From Rhodanobacter sp. ANJX3 (lineage in GTDB: Bacteria > Pseudomonadota > Gammaproteobacteria > Xanthomonadales > Rhodanobacteraceae): a DNA stretch of 64,000 nucleotides. The DNA is taken from the NCBI RefSeq assembly GCF_014200755.1, contig NZ_JACHCM010000002.1:310001-374000 (forward strand), read 5' to 3'. Position 1 is the first letter of the stretch, and each line of letters begins with the position of its first letter. Shown here piece by piece: positions 1 to 7,127 of the stretch. Below the pieces are notes generated by a model that was not told the DNA's origin, ran no database searches, and saw only the letters and a program-made list of their open reading frames with translations. The position numbers and the translations under genes are program-made.

Positions 1-17
1 TCGAGCATGACCAAGAG

Positions 18-383
18 ATGGACACCCCATCCAAATACGTGTGGGTAGATGGCACCTTGGGCATTAGCAAAGTTAAAGTCACTCGTACATCCCACACAAT
101 CACACTGATCGGCGAGCCTGATCCAACCAAGCCGCGAAATGCTGAAGAGTTCGTCGGTGAAGAGGCTTTCTTCGCACTGAAGAGCGGAGACACAAAGTTT
201 GCATTATCCCCAACAGATGAATATTTCGTTCCCGGGGTTGCGTCGTTCAAGGGACTTTCTCATCTGGTCATTGATCGCCTTTCGTTGCCATGCAGGGCAC
301 TTCTTCGCGTGTTCTCCGCCAATACCTCCTTCGGTGAGTGGATCGCTACGCCATTAGTCATCTATGATCCGGCTGGCTGCTAA
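18..383 (+). CDS. Hypothetical protein, possibly 5'-truncated by the window edge
   Basis: A 121-residue frame runs from an ATG to TAA. The frame stays open upstream to the first bases of the window (no stop between positions 3 and 17) and no Shine-Dalgarno sequence is properly spaced before the ATG, so the real start may lie outside. The protein is soluble-looking, with no signal peptide or membrane segment, and I recognise no family. Its base composition is visibly less GC-rich than the genes from 1 kb onward, which fits accessory or acquired DNA. It is followed by about 590 bp with no convincing gene. Confidence 0.5.
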   Translation: MDTPSKYVWVDGTLGISKVKVTRTSHTITLIGEPDPTKPRNAEEFVGEEAFFALKSGDTKFALSPTDEYFVPGVASFKGLSHLVIDRLSLPCRALLRVFSANTSFGEWIATPLVIYDPAGC

Positions 384-962
384 CAAATCATTCAAGCTGC
401 TCTGCGGCGAGGCTTAATTCAGGCGTCATGTGCCCCAAGAGCATGCCCACACATACACAAGTCGCCTTGGTGGCTGCAATCGAAGCCGGTTTAGCTGCGA
501 CACAAAGAGAGATTAGTAAGCGCACGTTTTCATCAACCTTCCGATCGCTGGCCTGAGAGGTCCGTCGCGATCTTTGCGGCATCGGCTTCTCGCCCGATCG
601 GTAGCTCATTAGCGACGCTGGCGCATGTTTCGTCGTGAGGGAATCGATCACGCGCGTGCGGCTTACTCATCGATCAAATCCGTGCCATTGCGTCGTTCGC
701 TCAGGCGGTTGACACCGCGCACTCGCGATAGCAGACTCGATGCCAAGGAGCGTAGAAACTCCTCTCATAGCGGTGCCCACCTCCGTCAAACCGGTGGGTT
801 TTTTGTGCCTATGCTTTTGTAGGTACAACCGACGCGATGCCTGCGTCGGGAGGGCGGCGAATACAACACCCGCAAGGGAAATAAGCCCGCCGGCTATGAG
901 CGGTTTCTAACCTCCCGACTTCCCGTCCGGCGTCATGCCGTGGACGGGTACTTCGACGGAAT
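384..962. other. Intergenic region without a convincing protein gene
   Basis: Short open frames occur on both strands here, but none has a ribosome binding site, domain or plausible composition. The clear elements are a strong rho-independent terminator on the plus strand at 776-804 and, just before it, a small hairpin (AGGAG / CTCCT arms near 747-764). A TTGACA hexamer at 709-714 could be a -35 element, but no good -10 box follows at 17 bp. A short untranslated RNA ending at the terminator is possible but unproven. Confidence 0.4.
776..804 (+). terminator. Rho-independent terminator with no obvious upstream gene
   Basis: CCCACC (776-781) pairs with GGTGGG (793-798) across an 11-nt loop and is followed directly by six T residues (799-804). 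The shape is that of an intrinsic terminator reading rightward. The nearest plus-strand gene ends at 383, so the terminated transcript is either that gene with a long 3' tail or an unannotated small RNA. Confidence 0.6.
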
Positions 963-974
963 GAGGAGGCGGCC

Positions 975-1580
975 ATGGCAACGTTCGATGCGGATGATCG
1001 GGACACGATGGGGTATTTTCTGCCGGAGAACGGCCAGCTCCGGCTGCAGAAGCTGCGCGACTACGCGGAGTTTCTCTCGCATATCGCACAACCGCGCACG
1101 CCGGACGTAGCGCAGGAAGGTATCCCCGAGATCAACGCGGAGCAGGTCGCGATCTGCCTGGAATTTCTGGTGGAACAGATGGGCATGGTGCTGGATGGCC
1201 TCTCGTTTCCAGCCTACCGCGCCGAACGCGACGCGGCGCCTGCCGCCGACGAAACGCCTTATGCCACGGAGACGATGCCCGACGACGCCGACGGCCGCTA
1301 CCGCTTCGGCATGAGCCTGGACCAGGTCGATGCGCTCAACCGGCTGATCGACATGATTGTGGCGCATGGCGATGTGGTGACCGCCAGCCATGACGCCGAG
1401 CTGGCCGATCACACGCTGTCGCTGCTGGGGCATGCCATCTTCAACGACGCGCGGGCCGTGCGCGACATCATCCGCGTGGTGGAATCGCAGAGGCTTGGGG
1501 CGGCACGCGGTTCGCACCCCGGCGTCGGCGAAGAGCGTGGCGTCTACCGGGTCGTGCAAGAACGCGACTGGATTCACTGA
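975..1580 (+). CDS. XAC0095-like protein of Xanthomonadales type
   Basis: A 201-residue soluble protein. The N-terminal part (residues 12-35, GYFLPENGQLRLQKLRDYAE and onward) resembles the small XAC0095 domain, as I recall it from Xanthomonadaceae proteins of unknown function. The middle and C-terminal parts are helical and acidic with no catalytic motif I can name. AGGAGG lies at 964-969, six bases before the ATG, which supports this start. A frame of similar length on the opposite strand (933-1577) is an antisense shadow with Arg/His-rich composition and no ribosome binding site. The function is unknown; the family call rests on memory of the motif only. Confidence 0.7.
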   Translation: MATFDADDRDTMGYFLPENGQLRLQKLRDYAEFLSHIAQPRTPDVAQEGIPEINAEQVAICLEFLVEQMGMVLDGLSFPAYRAERDAAPAADETPYATETMPDDADGRYRFGMSLDQVDALNRLIDMIVAHGDVVTASHDAELADHTLSLLGHAIFNDARAVRDIIRVVESQRLGAARGSHPGVGEERGVYRVVQERDWIH

Positions 1581-1765
1581 ATCACCATGGCGTCGCGCAA
1601 GGCCGCGCTCGACGATGCGAGGCGGTGAGCTGGCGTACGGGTTTTCGCTTGCGACCCTACGGCAGTCATCGCCATCGCGACATTGCGCGGCCCATCCATT
1701 CGCTTCGAGGTCGGCGATCCTTTGATTCCGGCGTCAGGCATCCGACCGACCCGCAAAGGTGAACC

Positions 1766-2155
1766 ATGACGGATCATCCCATTGAAATCTGGCATCGCAT
1801 TGTCCGGCAGCGCGACCCGTCGGCATTGATGAGTCTGCTCGCGGAGGACGCCGTCTTCTACTCGCCGGTGGTTCACACACCGCAGCACGGCAGAAAACAG
1901 GTTGCCACTTATCTGGGCGCGGCCTTCCACGTGTTCTTCAACCCGACGTTTCAGTACGTACGCGACATCGTTGGCGCGTCGGACGCCATGCTGGAGTTCG
2001 AGACCGAGCTGGACGGCATCCAGGTCAATGGCGTCGACCTGATAAAGTGGAACGAGGCGGGCCAGATCGTCGAATTCAAGGTAATGATCCGGCCACTCAA
2101 GGCGATCACGATGGTTCACCAGCGCATGGCGGCCCTGCTGCAATCGGATCGATAG
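1766..2155 (+). CDS. Nuclear transport factor 2 / SnoaL-like family protein
   Basis: A 129-residue single-domain protein with the NTF2/SnoaL cone-shaped fold pattern: an N-terminal helix (IEIWHRIVRQRDPSALMSLL), then AEDAVFYSPVV, a helix with HGRKQVATYL, and strands ending in VDLIKWNEAGQIVEFKVMIR. Family members act as isomerases, hydrolases or ligand-binding proteins on small organic substrates, and the sequence does not reveal a substrate. It is the first of a plus-strand run of small genes with the VOC protein at 2198 and a membrane protein at 2673. No signal peptide is seen, so it is probably cytoplasmic. Confidence 0.8.
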   Translation: MTDHPIEIWHRIVRQRDPSALMSLLAEDAVFYSPVVHTPQHGRKQVATYLGAAFHVFFNPTFQYVRDIVGASDAMLEFETELDGIQVNGVDLIKWNEAGQIVEFKVMIRPLKAITMVHQRMAALLQSDR

Positions 2156-2197
2156 AGTGCATTGCCGCGCGGGCGCACAAACAGCGAGGTCCGACCG

Positions 2198-2584
2198 ATG
2201 GGCGTCAATCCCACACTTTCCACCATCCGGCAGATAGCCATTACTGTCAGCGATGTCGATGCAGCGCTGACGTTTTATTGCGACGTGCTCGGCTTGACCT
2301 TTCTGTTCAGCGCCGGGCCGAATTTAGCCTTCCTGGACGCGGCGGGTATTCGCGTGATGCTGAGTACGCCGCAAGGCTCGGGTGCCGTCGGTCAGAATTC
2401 CATCCTCTATTTCAAGGTGTCGGACATCGTTGCCGTCCATGCCGCGCTGGTGGAACGCGGCGCCAAGGACGAGCGCGCGCCGCAGCTTGCTGCGAAGATG
2501 CCGGACCATGCATTGTGGACAGGCTTTCTGCGCGATCCGGATGGCAATCTGGTGGGGCTGATGGAAGAGAAGCCATTGCTGTAG
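2198..2584 (+). CDS. VOC (glyoxalase/bleomycin-resistance/dioxygenase) family protein
   Basis: A 128-residue protein beginning at ATG 2198. The same frame is open from a TTG at 2162, but the ATG puts the first VOC strand (STIRQIAITVSDVDAALTFY) at the usual distance from the N-terminus. It has one complete VOC unit: the N-terminal half ends LGLTFLFSAGPNLAFLDAAG and the C-terminal half has DHALWTGFLRDPDGNLVGLM, where D-PDGN-V is the classic VOC tail. Members are metal-dependent lyases, dioxygenases or antibiotic-binding proteins; the substrate is not predictable. It lies 42 bp after the NTF2-like gene, and three more VOC genes follow within 3.2 kb. Confidence 0.82.
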   Translation: MGVNPTLSTIRQIAITVSDVDAALTFYCDVLGLTFLFSAGPNLAFLDAAGIRVMLSTPQGSGAVGQNSILYFKVSDIVAVHAALVERGAKDERAPQLAAKMPDHALWTGFLRDPDGNLVGLMEEKPLL

Positions 2585-2672
2585 TCGCCGCACTCGAGAC
2601 CGCGGCCGTCCATTGATGCAGGATCAACCGTGACACGCCGGCACTTGGCTCAACGTCGGCTCAGGAGGATTT

Positions 2673-3119
2673 ATGAAGGCAGTGGCTGGAGGCGTCATCG
2701 CTATCGTTCTGCTCGTGTTTTACGTTTTGCTCGTGCACGCAGCCATTGCTGTCGTCGATTGCGTCAGCACCGCCGGCTGCACGGAGCTGACGGCCGCCTC
2801 GTTCAACGACGTCAAATCCCAAGCCATGTCCGTGCTGGGGGGCCTGGTATCTGCGCTGATCATTTCGGAGCTGGCCATTGCCAAGCCGGGTGAAGCACCT
2901 GCGGCACGCCTGCTGGTGGCCGCCTCGGACAGGGCCAAGAACGTTCTCCGTTGGACGACATGGCTGTACATTGCTGCCTGGCTGGTTACCGGCGCGTGGG
3001 CGTTCTGGACCGGCTTGAATCATCCCGCGACGTTGCCTGCGCTTACCAGCGTAGGCCAGGCGTGGCTTGGGCTGTCGGTCGCCTCGGCCTATGCGTACTT
3101 CGGCCTGAGTCCTAGCTGA
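2673..3119 (+). CDS. Small four-helix integral membrane protein of unknown function
   Basis: A 148-residue protein with hydrophobic stretches at about residues 3-27 (VAGGVIAIVLLVFYVLLVHA), 50-68, 92-113 and 122-144, giving three or four membrane spans. A short loop after the first span carries two cysteines (CVSTAGC) and may be periplasmic. AGGAGG at 2661-2666 sits seven bases before the ATG, a strong start. I do not recognise a family. It lies about 90 bp after the VOC gene in the same orientation and could share its transcript. Confidence 0.7.
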   Translation: MKAVAGGVIAIVLLVFYVLLVHAAIAVVDCVSTAGCTELTAASFNDVKSQAMSVLGGLVSALIISELAIAKPGEAPAARLLVAASDRAKNVLRWTTWLYIAAWLVTGAWAFWTGLNHPATLPALTSVGQAWLGLSVASAYAYFGLSPS

Positions 3120-3257
3120 TGGCGAATGTTGACCACCGTGAGTAGCCTGCGGGCCAACTGCTCATGCAGAGCGGATGGCTTTCCGATAATTGAAATGCCG
3201 CGTTAAAACACAACGCACAGGGAGATCGACGTGCCGGTCTAGTTCGCAGCAGGTGCC

Positions 3258-3623
3258 GTGGTCTATGCCAAGAGCGTCGCCAAGGTCAGTGGCTTCTATG
3301 CAGACGTCGCCGATCTGCGGATCACGCACGCGGAGCAGGACTACGTCGTGCTCGAGTCGCCGACTTTTCAGCTCGTGGTTGTTGCCACTCCTGCCGAACG
3401 CGCGGCCTCTATGCACATCGGTGTGCCGCCGAAGCGACGCGAGGCGACCGCCATCAAACTTGCTCTGCCTGTCGTTAGCATCGCTGCCGCGCGTGTGCTG
3501 GCGCAGTCACTCGGTGGAGAGCTCAACCCGCAAGAACAAGAGTGGCAGTTTCAGGGTTCGCGCATTTGCGACGGGCACGACCCCGAAGGCAATGTGGTGC
3601 AGTTTCGCGAGCATGTGCTTTGA
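3258..3623 (+). CDS. VOC family protein, annotated from an internal GTG after a nonsense codon
   Basis: A VOC-fold protein: AKSVAKVSGFYADVADL, then a strand with QDYVVLESPTFQLVVVAT, and the tail DGHDPEGNVVQFREHVL. The natural start appears to be GTG 3231, preceded by a good AGGGAG, but the fourth codon is TAG (3240-3242). Reading the stop as CAG would give an N-terminus beginning MPVQFAAGAVVYAKSV, which matches how such proteins usually begin. Only an internal GTG at 3258 restores an open frame, removing part of the first strand. The gene is either a recent pseudogene, translated poorly from the internal start, or carries a sequencing error. Confidence 0.6.
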   Translation: MVYAKSVAKVSGFYADVADLRITHAEQDYVVLESPTFQLVVVATPAERAASMHIGVPPKRREATAIKLALPVVSIAAARVLAQSLGGELNPQEQEWQFQGSRICDGHDPEGNVVQFREHVL

Positions 3624-3690
3624 CTTCCATGGCAGCGCAGAGGGTTGGGCCGCTGCTCCGTTTGGACACCAGGCCGCCCCAGGTACAACG

Positions 3691-4140
3691 ATGTCGCCAC
3701 TAGCCAGCAGGTTTTCATTGTCAGGCGGCTGTCATTGCGGCCAGCTGCACCTGAGCTTTTCCACCGCGCTCGATCCGGCAAGCATCGTTCCGCGTGCCTG
3801 CGACTGTTCGTTTTGCCAAAAGCACGGCGCCGCCTATGTTTCCGATCCCGCTGGGCAACTATCGATCACGATGCCGAGTTCGGATGCGCTGCGTCGGTAT
3901 CGACAGGGATCCAATACCGCCGACTTTTTGCTCTGCTCTCGATGCGGCGTGCTGGTGGCGGTTGTCTTTGAACAGGACGCTCGCCTTTACGCGGCTGTCA
4001 ACGCTCGATGCCTGGCGCAGCCCACCGGCTTTGGAATGACCACCCCGGCTTCGCCGCAATGGCTGGGTCCAGGCGAAAAGGTGGCGCGGTGGTCGCAACT
4101 TTGGATTCCGGATGTGTCGTTGGTCACGTCGGGAACCTGA
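3691..4140 (+). CDS. GFA family (glutathione-dependent formaldehyde-activating-like) zinc protein
   Basis: A 149-residue protein with the cysteine pattern of the Gfa/CENP-V fold: GGCHCGQLHLSF near residues 12-23, CDCSFCQKHG in the middle and LLCSRCGVLV further on, which bind structural and catalytic zinc. Family members either bind S-hydroxymethylglutathione or act as carbon-sulfur lyases; the exact role cannot be read from sequence. ATG 3691 gives an N-terminus close to the first zinc motif. The frame is open further upstream only as an antisense or out-of-frame overlap with the VOC gene before it. It sits among VOC genes, so handling of small electrophiles is a reasonable but unproven idea. 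Confidence 0.8.
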   Translation: MSPLASRFSLSGGCHCGQLHLSFSTALDPASIVPRACDCSFCQKHGAAYVSDPAGQLSITMPSSDALRRYRQGSNTADFLLCSRCGVLVAVVFEQDARLYAAVNARCLAQPTGFGMTTPASPQWLGPGEKVARWSQLWIPDVSLVTSGT

Positions 4141-4254
4141 CATTGATCTGAGGGGTTCGGAGGCGCGCCGTTCAACGCTAGCGCTGGACGTCACCAAACG
4201 CGCCTACAATTCCAACACAGTCAACGCTGGCCAACCGCCGACTCGGGAGACGCT

Positions 4255-4716
4255 ATGAAGCATCTATCGCTGCGCACCGTCCTTTGGATGCTCTTCGTCA
4301 TTGCCCCCTGCTCCGCCTTGGCGGCCGACCCGCCCACGCAGAGCCATAGGCAGAAAGTTTTAGGCATTGGCGGCCTGTTCTTCCGCTCCGAGCATCCCGA
4401 GCGTCTTGCGCGGTGGTATGAAACCTATCTCGGCATTTCGGTCGTGCCGACAAGCTATGGACAGAAGCCGTGGCAGCAAGAGGCCGGCCCCACCGCGTTC
4501 GCTCCATTTCCGAAAGACACCACGTATTTCGGCAAGCCGGGGCCCAACTGGATGGTCGACTTTCGGGTGGCCGATCTCAAGGCCATGATTGCGCAGCTCC
4601 GCGCCGCCGGCATTGAAGTCGAGGCGCCGCAGAGCTATCCCAATGGGGACTTTGCACGGCTGCACGATCCCGAGGGCAACCCCATCGAGCTGTGGCAACC
4701 CAAACCTTCAAAGTGA
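4255..4716 (+). CDS. Exported VOC family protein
   Basis: A 153-residue protein with a clear Sec signal peptide (KHLSLRT, a hydrophobic core WMLFVIAPCSALA, cleavage about residue 23 before ADPP). The mature part is one VOC domain: GIGGLFFRSEHPERLARWYE at the front and DFARLHDPEGNPIELWQP at the end. The start has GGGAGA six to nine bases upstream. VOC proteins are nearly always cytoplasmic, so a periplasmic one is unusual. It closely resembles the cytoplasmic VOC gene at 56700 (shared GIGG-FF start and DPEGN-IELWQP end), which looks like a paralogue without the leader. Substrate unknown. Confidence 0.82.
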   Translation: MKHLSLRTVLWMLFVIAPCSALAADPPTQSHRQKVLGIGGLFFRSEHPERLARWYETYLGISVVPTSYGQKPWQQEAGPTAFAPFPKDTTYFGKPGPNWMVDFRVADLKAMIAQLRAAGIEVEAPQSYPNGDFARLHDPEGNPIELWQPKPSK

Positions 4717-4813
4717 GAACTTCTTTGCAAACAGCACTCGCGATTGCTCCAACGGAAGGCGTTGATACAGCGGCGGCAGGCAAAGGGTGCCGGACGTTGG
4801 AGCAGGCATCCGC

Positions 4814-5293
4814 ATGATTCGATCCGAGCGTCTTACCGCCGCTATCGAGGGCGACTTTGTGGTTTTTTTGATCGGCATGCGGATCAACCGGCCGCTGAAG
4901 GCGCATAAGTGGCTGCCGGTGATTCGTGCGATGCCGCGCATGATCGAGGAGCTTTATCGCCAGCCCGAGCTCGGCTTCATGCATGCCGAGATGTGGTTTT
5001 CGCGCACCACCATCATGGTGCAGTACTGGCGCTCGATGGAGCAACTGCTCGCCTACGCGAAGAACAAGAATGCCGAACACCTGCCGGCATGGCAGGCGTT
5101 CAACAAGACAGTCGGCACCGATGGCACGGTTGGCATATGGCACGAGACGTATGCGGCTTCGCCGGGAACCTATGAGAATGTTTATATCAACATGCCCGAC
5201 TTCGGTCTCGGCAAGGCCGGCACGCTACAGTCGGCGACCGGAGGCAGACAGTCTGCCGCTGGGCGCCTCGGCAAAGTCAGGCCCGTAGACTGA
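4814..5293 (+). CDS. DUF4188 domain protein
   Basis: A 159-residue protein matching the DUF4188 pattern: RSERLTAAIEGDFVVFLIGM, HKWLPVIRAMPRMIEEL, then WFSRTTIMVQYWRSMEQL and a conserved GIWHETY. The fold is related to dimeric ferredoxin-like monooxygenases and haem-containing aldoxime dehydratases, but no function is established. ATG 4814 has GGAGCAGG about seven bases upstream and gives the usual family N-terminus; a GTG at 4787 in frame is the alternative. The C-terminal 25 residues look like unstructured tail. It is transcribed with the VOC genes on either side. Confidence 0.75.
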   Translation: MIRSERLTAAIEGDFVVFLIGMRINRPLKAHKWLPVIRAMPRMIEELYRQPELGFMHAEMWFSRTTIMVQYWRSMEQLLAYAKNKNAEHLPAWQAFNKTVGTDGTVGIWHETYAASPGTYENVYINMPDFGLGKAGTLQSATGGRQSAAGRLGKVRPVD

Positions 5294-5359
5294 GCCGCGC
5301 ATCGAACAAAGCGCCACTTACCGCTCGCCTGAGCCCGATGCAACACCATGGAGCATTCG

Positions 5360-5731
5360 ATGAATCTGGATACCGTCGAGATAAAAGCTTTTGTTCCCGC
5401 CCGCGACTTCGAGCTGTCCAAGCGCTTTTACGAAGACCTGGGCTTTACCGTGGCGTGGTCATCCGACGATCTGGCGTATCTGCATGCGGGCCCATCTAGC
5501 TTTCTGCTGCAGCGGTTTTACCAGCAGGAACACGCGGCGAATTTCATGATGCATCTGCTGGTGGCGGATGTGGAAGCATGGTGGAAACAGGTGGTCGATC
5601 GGCAACTGGCGGAACGCTATGGCGTGAAAGCGCAAGCGCCGGAGGACCGGCCGTGGGGCGTGCGCGATTTCGTCCTCGTCGATCCCACCGGCGTGCTTTG
5701 GCGTATCGGGCAGAATATCGAGTCGAACTGA
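5360..5731 (+). CDS. VOC family protein (bleomycin-resistance-like)
   Basis: A 123-residue single VOC domain: TVEIKAFVPARDFELSKRFY at the N-terminus, AYLHAGPSSFLLQRFYQQEH and MMHLLVADVEAWWKQV in the middle, and the tail WGVRDFVLVDPTGVLWRIGQ. This form is close to proteins annotated as glyoxalase/bleomycin-resistance superfamily. ATG 5360 has GGAG eight bases upstream and is preferred over ATG 5348. It is the fourth VOC gene in this stretch. Substrate and metal are not predictable. Confidence 0.8.
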   Translation: MNLDTVEIKAFVPARDFELSKRFYEDLGFTVAWSSDDLAYLHAGPSSFLLQRFYQQEHAANFMMHLLVADVEAWWKQVVDRQLAERYGVKAQAPEDRPWGVRDFVLVDPTGVLWRIGQNIESN

Positions 5732-5817
5732 GGTATATCTGCGCGAGTGGGCATTTGACCGCGACGCGCGACACGGCATACAACCCGCACGGACGTTTTC
5801 AAACGAGGGAACGCACG

Positions 5818-6159
5818 GTGAAATCCGCCACACTACGAACCTATGCCCTGTCCCTGCCCGAGGTGACCGAGCAGCCGCATCATCACTCGGGCTCGTTTCG
5901 CGTTCGCGGCAAGATCTTCGTGACGATTCCGCCGGGGCAGACACATATCCACCTGTTCGTTTCCGAGGAACAGCGCGAGCAGGCGCTGGCCATGTATCCC
6001 GAGTTTACCGAGAAGCTGCTGTGGGGCGGCAAGGTGGTCGGACTGCGCCTGGCGCTCGCCAGCGCACCGGCGGCTGTGGCCAAGCAGCTGGTTCGGCAAG
6101 CCTGGGGGAACAAAGCACCGAAAGCCCTGCTCGCGTCGGATGCTGGTGGCGATTGGTGA
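5818..6159 (+). CDS. MmcQ/YjbR family protein
   Basis: A 113-residue protein with the MmcQ/YjbR pattern: TYALSLPEVTEQPHHHSGSF, then FRVRGKIFVTIPPGQTHIHL and EQREQALAMYPEFTEKLLWG, ending in a helix with VAKQLVRQAWGNKAPKALLA. The fold is CyaY-like and members are often called DNA-binding, although the biochemical role is not settled. GTG 5818 is chosen because a GAGG lies upstream and the N-terminus then matches the family. It is the last gene of the plus-strand series and meets the convergent EthD gene across a strong 14-bp hairpin. Confidence 0.8.
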   Translation: MKSATLRTYALSLPEVTEQPHHHSGSFRVRGKIFVTIPPGQTHIHLFVSEEQREQALAMYPEFTEKLLWGGKVVGLRLALASAPAAVAKQLVRQAWGNKAPKALLASDAGGDW

Positions 6160-6257
6160 TGCCGACGCGCCGTCCCATTATTCGAACGACATCCGGCTTC
6201 GCCTACCCCTTCGCGCGCCCAGCTATCGCCGGCACGCGTGACATCGCCCGGCGCGAA

Positions 6258-6297
6258 TCGATCAGGCCGTCACCGCATCGATCGACGGCCTGATCGA
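6258..6297. terminator. Bidirectional hairpin between convergent genes
   Basis: A perfect 14-bp inverted repeat (TCGATCAGGCCGTC at 6258-6271 and its complement at 6284-6297) with a 12-nt loop lies 98 bp after the MmcQ gene and 9 bp after the EthD stop. No T-run follows on either strand, so it may act as an mRNA 3'-end stabiliser or a rho-assisted end rather than a classical intrinsic terminator. Confidence 0.6.
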
Positions 6298-6305
6298 CCG
6301 AATGC

Positions 6306-6629
6306 TCAGCCCGGAAAGCCCACGATCACTTCGCTCATCTGCATCACCGGCGCGAGGTCGGTGTAGTTGGCGATGTCCGCGAGAATTTCCTTGGCGTGCG
6401 GACCGAAGCCGGCCTGAAAGGCCTCGGCCGATTCGCTGAAGATATGGCACATGCCGACATAGGTAGCCGGCGCATCCGGCGCGCCGCCGTTGAGGCCCTT
6501 GTCGACGGTGTAGTACTTGCAGCTGTCGCCCATCAGGCGCTTGACCAGCGGCATATGCTTGTCTTTGTAGTACGCGTGGTCGAAGCGCGCGCCGGGCACG
6601 TTGGGGTACATCACACTGACCTTGATCAT
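6306..6629 (-). CDS. EthD family protein
   Basis: A 107-residue protein of the EthD family, a dimeric ferredoxin-like fold: MIKVSVMYPNVPGARFDHAY, YYKDKHMPLVKRLMGDSCKY, and the C-terminal half with ADIANYTDLAPVMQMSEVIV. EthD was first described as a partner of a cytochrome P450 in ether degradation, and many homologues have no known job. GGAG lies about eight bases before the ATG. It is the last gene of the minus-strand PQQ dehydrogenase cluster, 72 bp after DUF779, so it may be co-transcribed; whether it takes part in alcohol metabolism is inference. Confidence 0.82.
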   Translation of the reverse strand: MIKVSVMYPNVPGARFDHAYYKDKHMPLVKRLMGDSCKYYTVDKGLNGGAPDAPATYVGMCHIFSESAEAFQAGFGPHAKEILADIANYTDLAPVMQMSEVIVGFPG

Positions 6630-6701
6630 GAGCTGTCTCCGGTCGAGAACTTGCTTGCGTGTTGAATCAGAGTTGGTTGGCTTTCATCGCGGTCGACTGG
6701 C

Positions 6702-7109
6702 TCAGAAGCGACCGTCTTTCTGCAGCTGGGCGATTTCGTCGTCGGTGAACAGGCGCGAGCGCGTGAGAAAGCGCACGCCCTCGCCGTTGTCCAGCGAGAA
6801 CATGCCGCCACGGCCTTCGACCACATCGATGATCAGCTGGGTGTGCTTCCAGTATTCGTACTGCGATGGGCTCATGTAGAACGGCGCATCGGCAATCACG
6901 CCGAGCTGCACGTCGTTGTCGCCGACGATGAAATCGTCTTTGGGATAGCACATCGGCGAGGAACCGTCGCAGCAGCCGCCGGACTGATGAAACAGCACCG
7001 GGCCATGCTTTTGCCGCAGCCGTTCGATCAGCGCATTGGCGGCGGCGGTGGCGATGACCTTGTCGACCCGCGGGTCGACGGCGGCATCGGTGACGGAAAC
7101 CTCAGACAT
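6702..7109 (-). CDS. DUF779 family protein associated with aldehyde dehydrogenase clusters
   Basis: A 135-residue protein of the DUF779 family. The conserved core HQSGGCCDGSSPMCY (about residues 41-55) carries three cysteines, and GDNDVQLGVIADAPFYMSPS and the tail RLFTDDEIAQLQKDGRF follow. DUF779 genes are commonly found beside ExaC/AldB-type acetaldehyde dehydrogenases and AcoR-like regulators, as here. The cysteines suggest a metal- or redox-related accessory role, but no activity is established. It starts 18 bp after the TonB receptor stop, which indicates one transcript with the upstream PQQ genes. Confidence 0.88.
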   Translation of the reverse strand: MSEVSVTDAAVDPRVDKVIATAAANALIERLRQKHGPVLFHQSGGCCDGSSPMCYPKDDFIVGDNDVQLGVIADAPFYMSPSQYEYWKHTQLIIDVVEGRGGMFSLDNGEGVRFLTRSRLFTDDEIAQLQKDGRF

Positions 7110-7127
7110 GATTCTCTCCGTGGCTGG

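Noticed and set aside
933..1577. Minus-strand frame of 214 codons opposite the XAC0095-like gene
   Set aside because: His/Arg-rich translation without domain or ribosome binding site; the plus-strand gene has AGGAGG and a recognisable motif.
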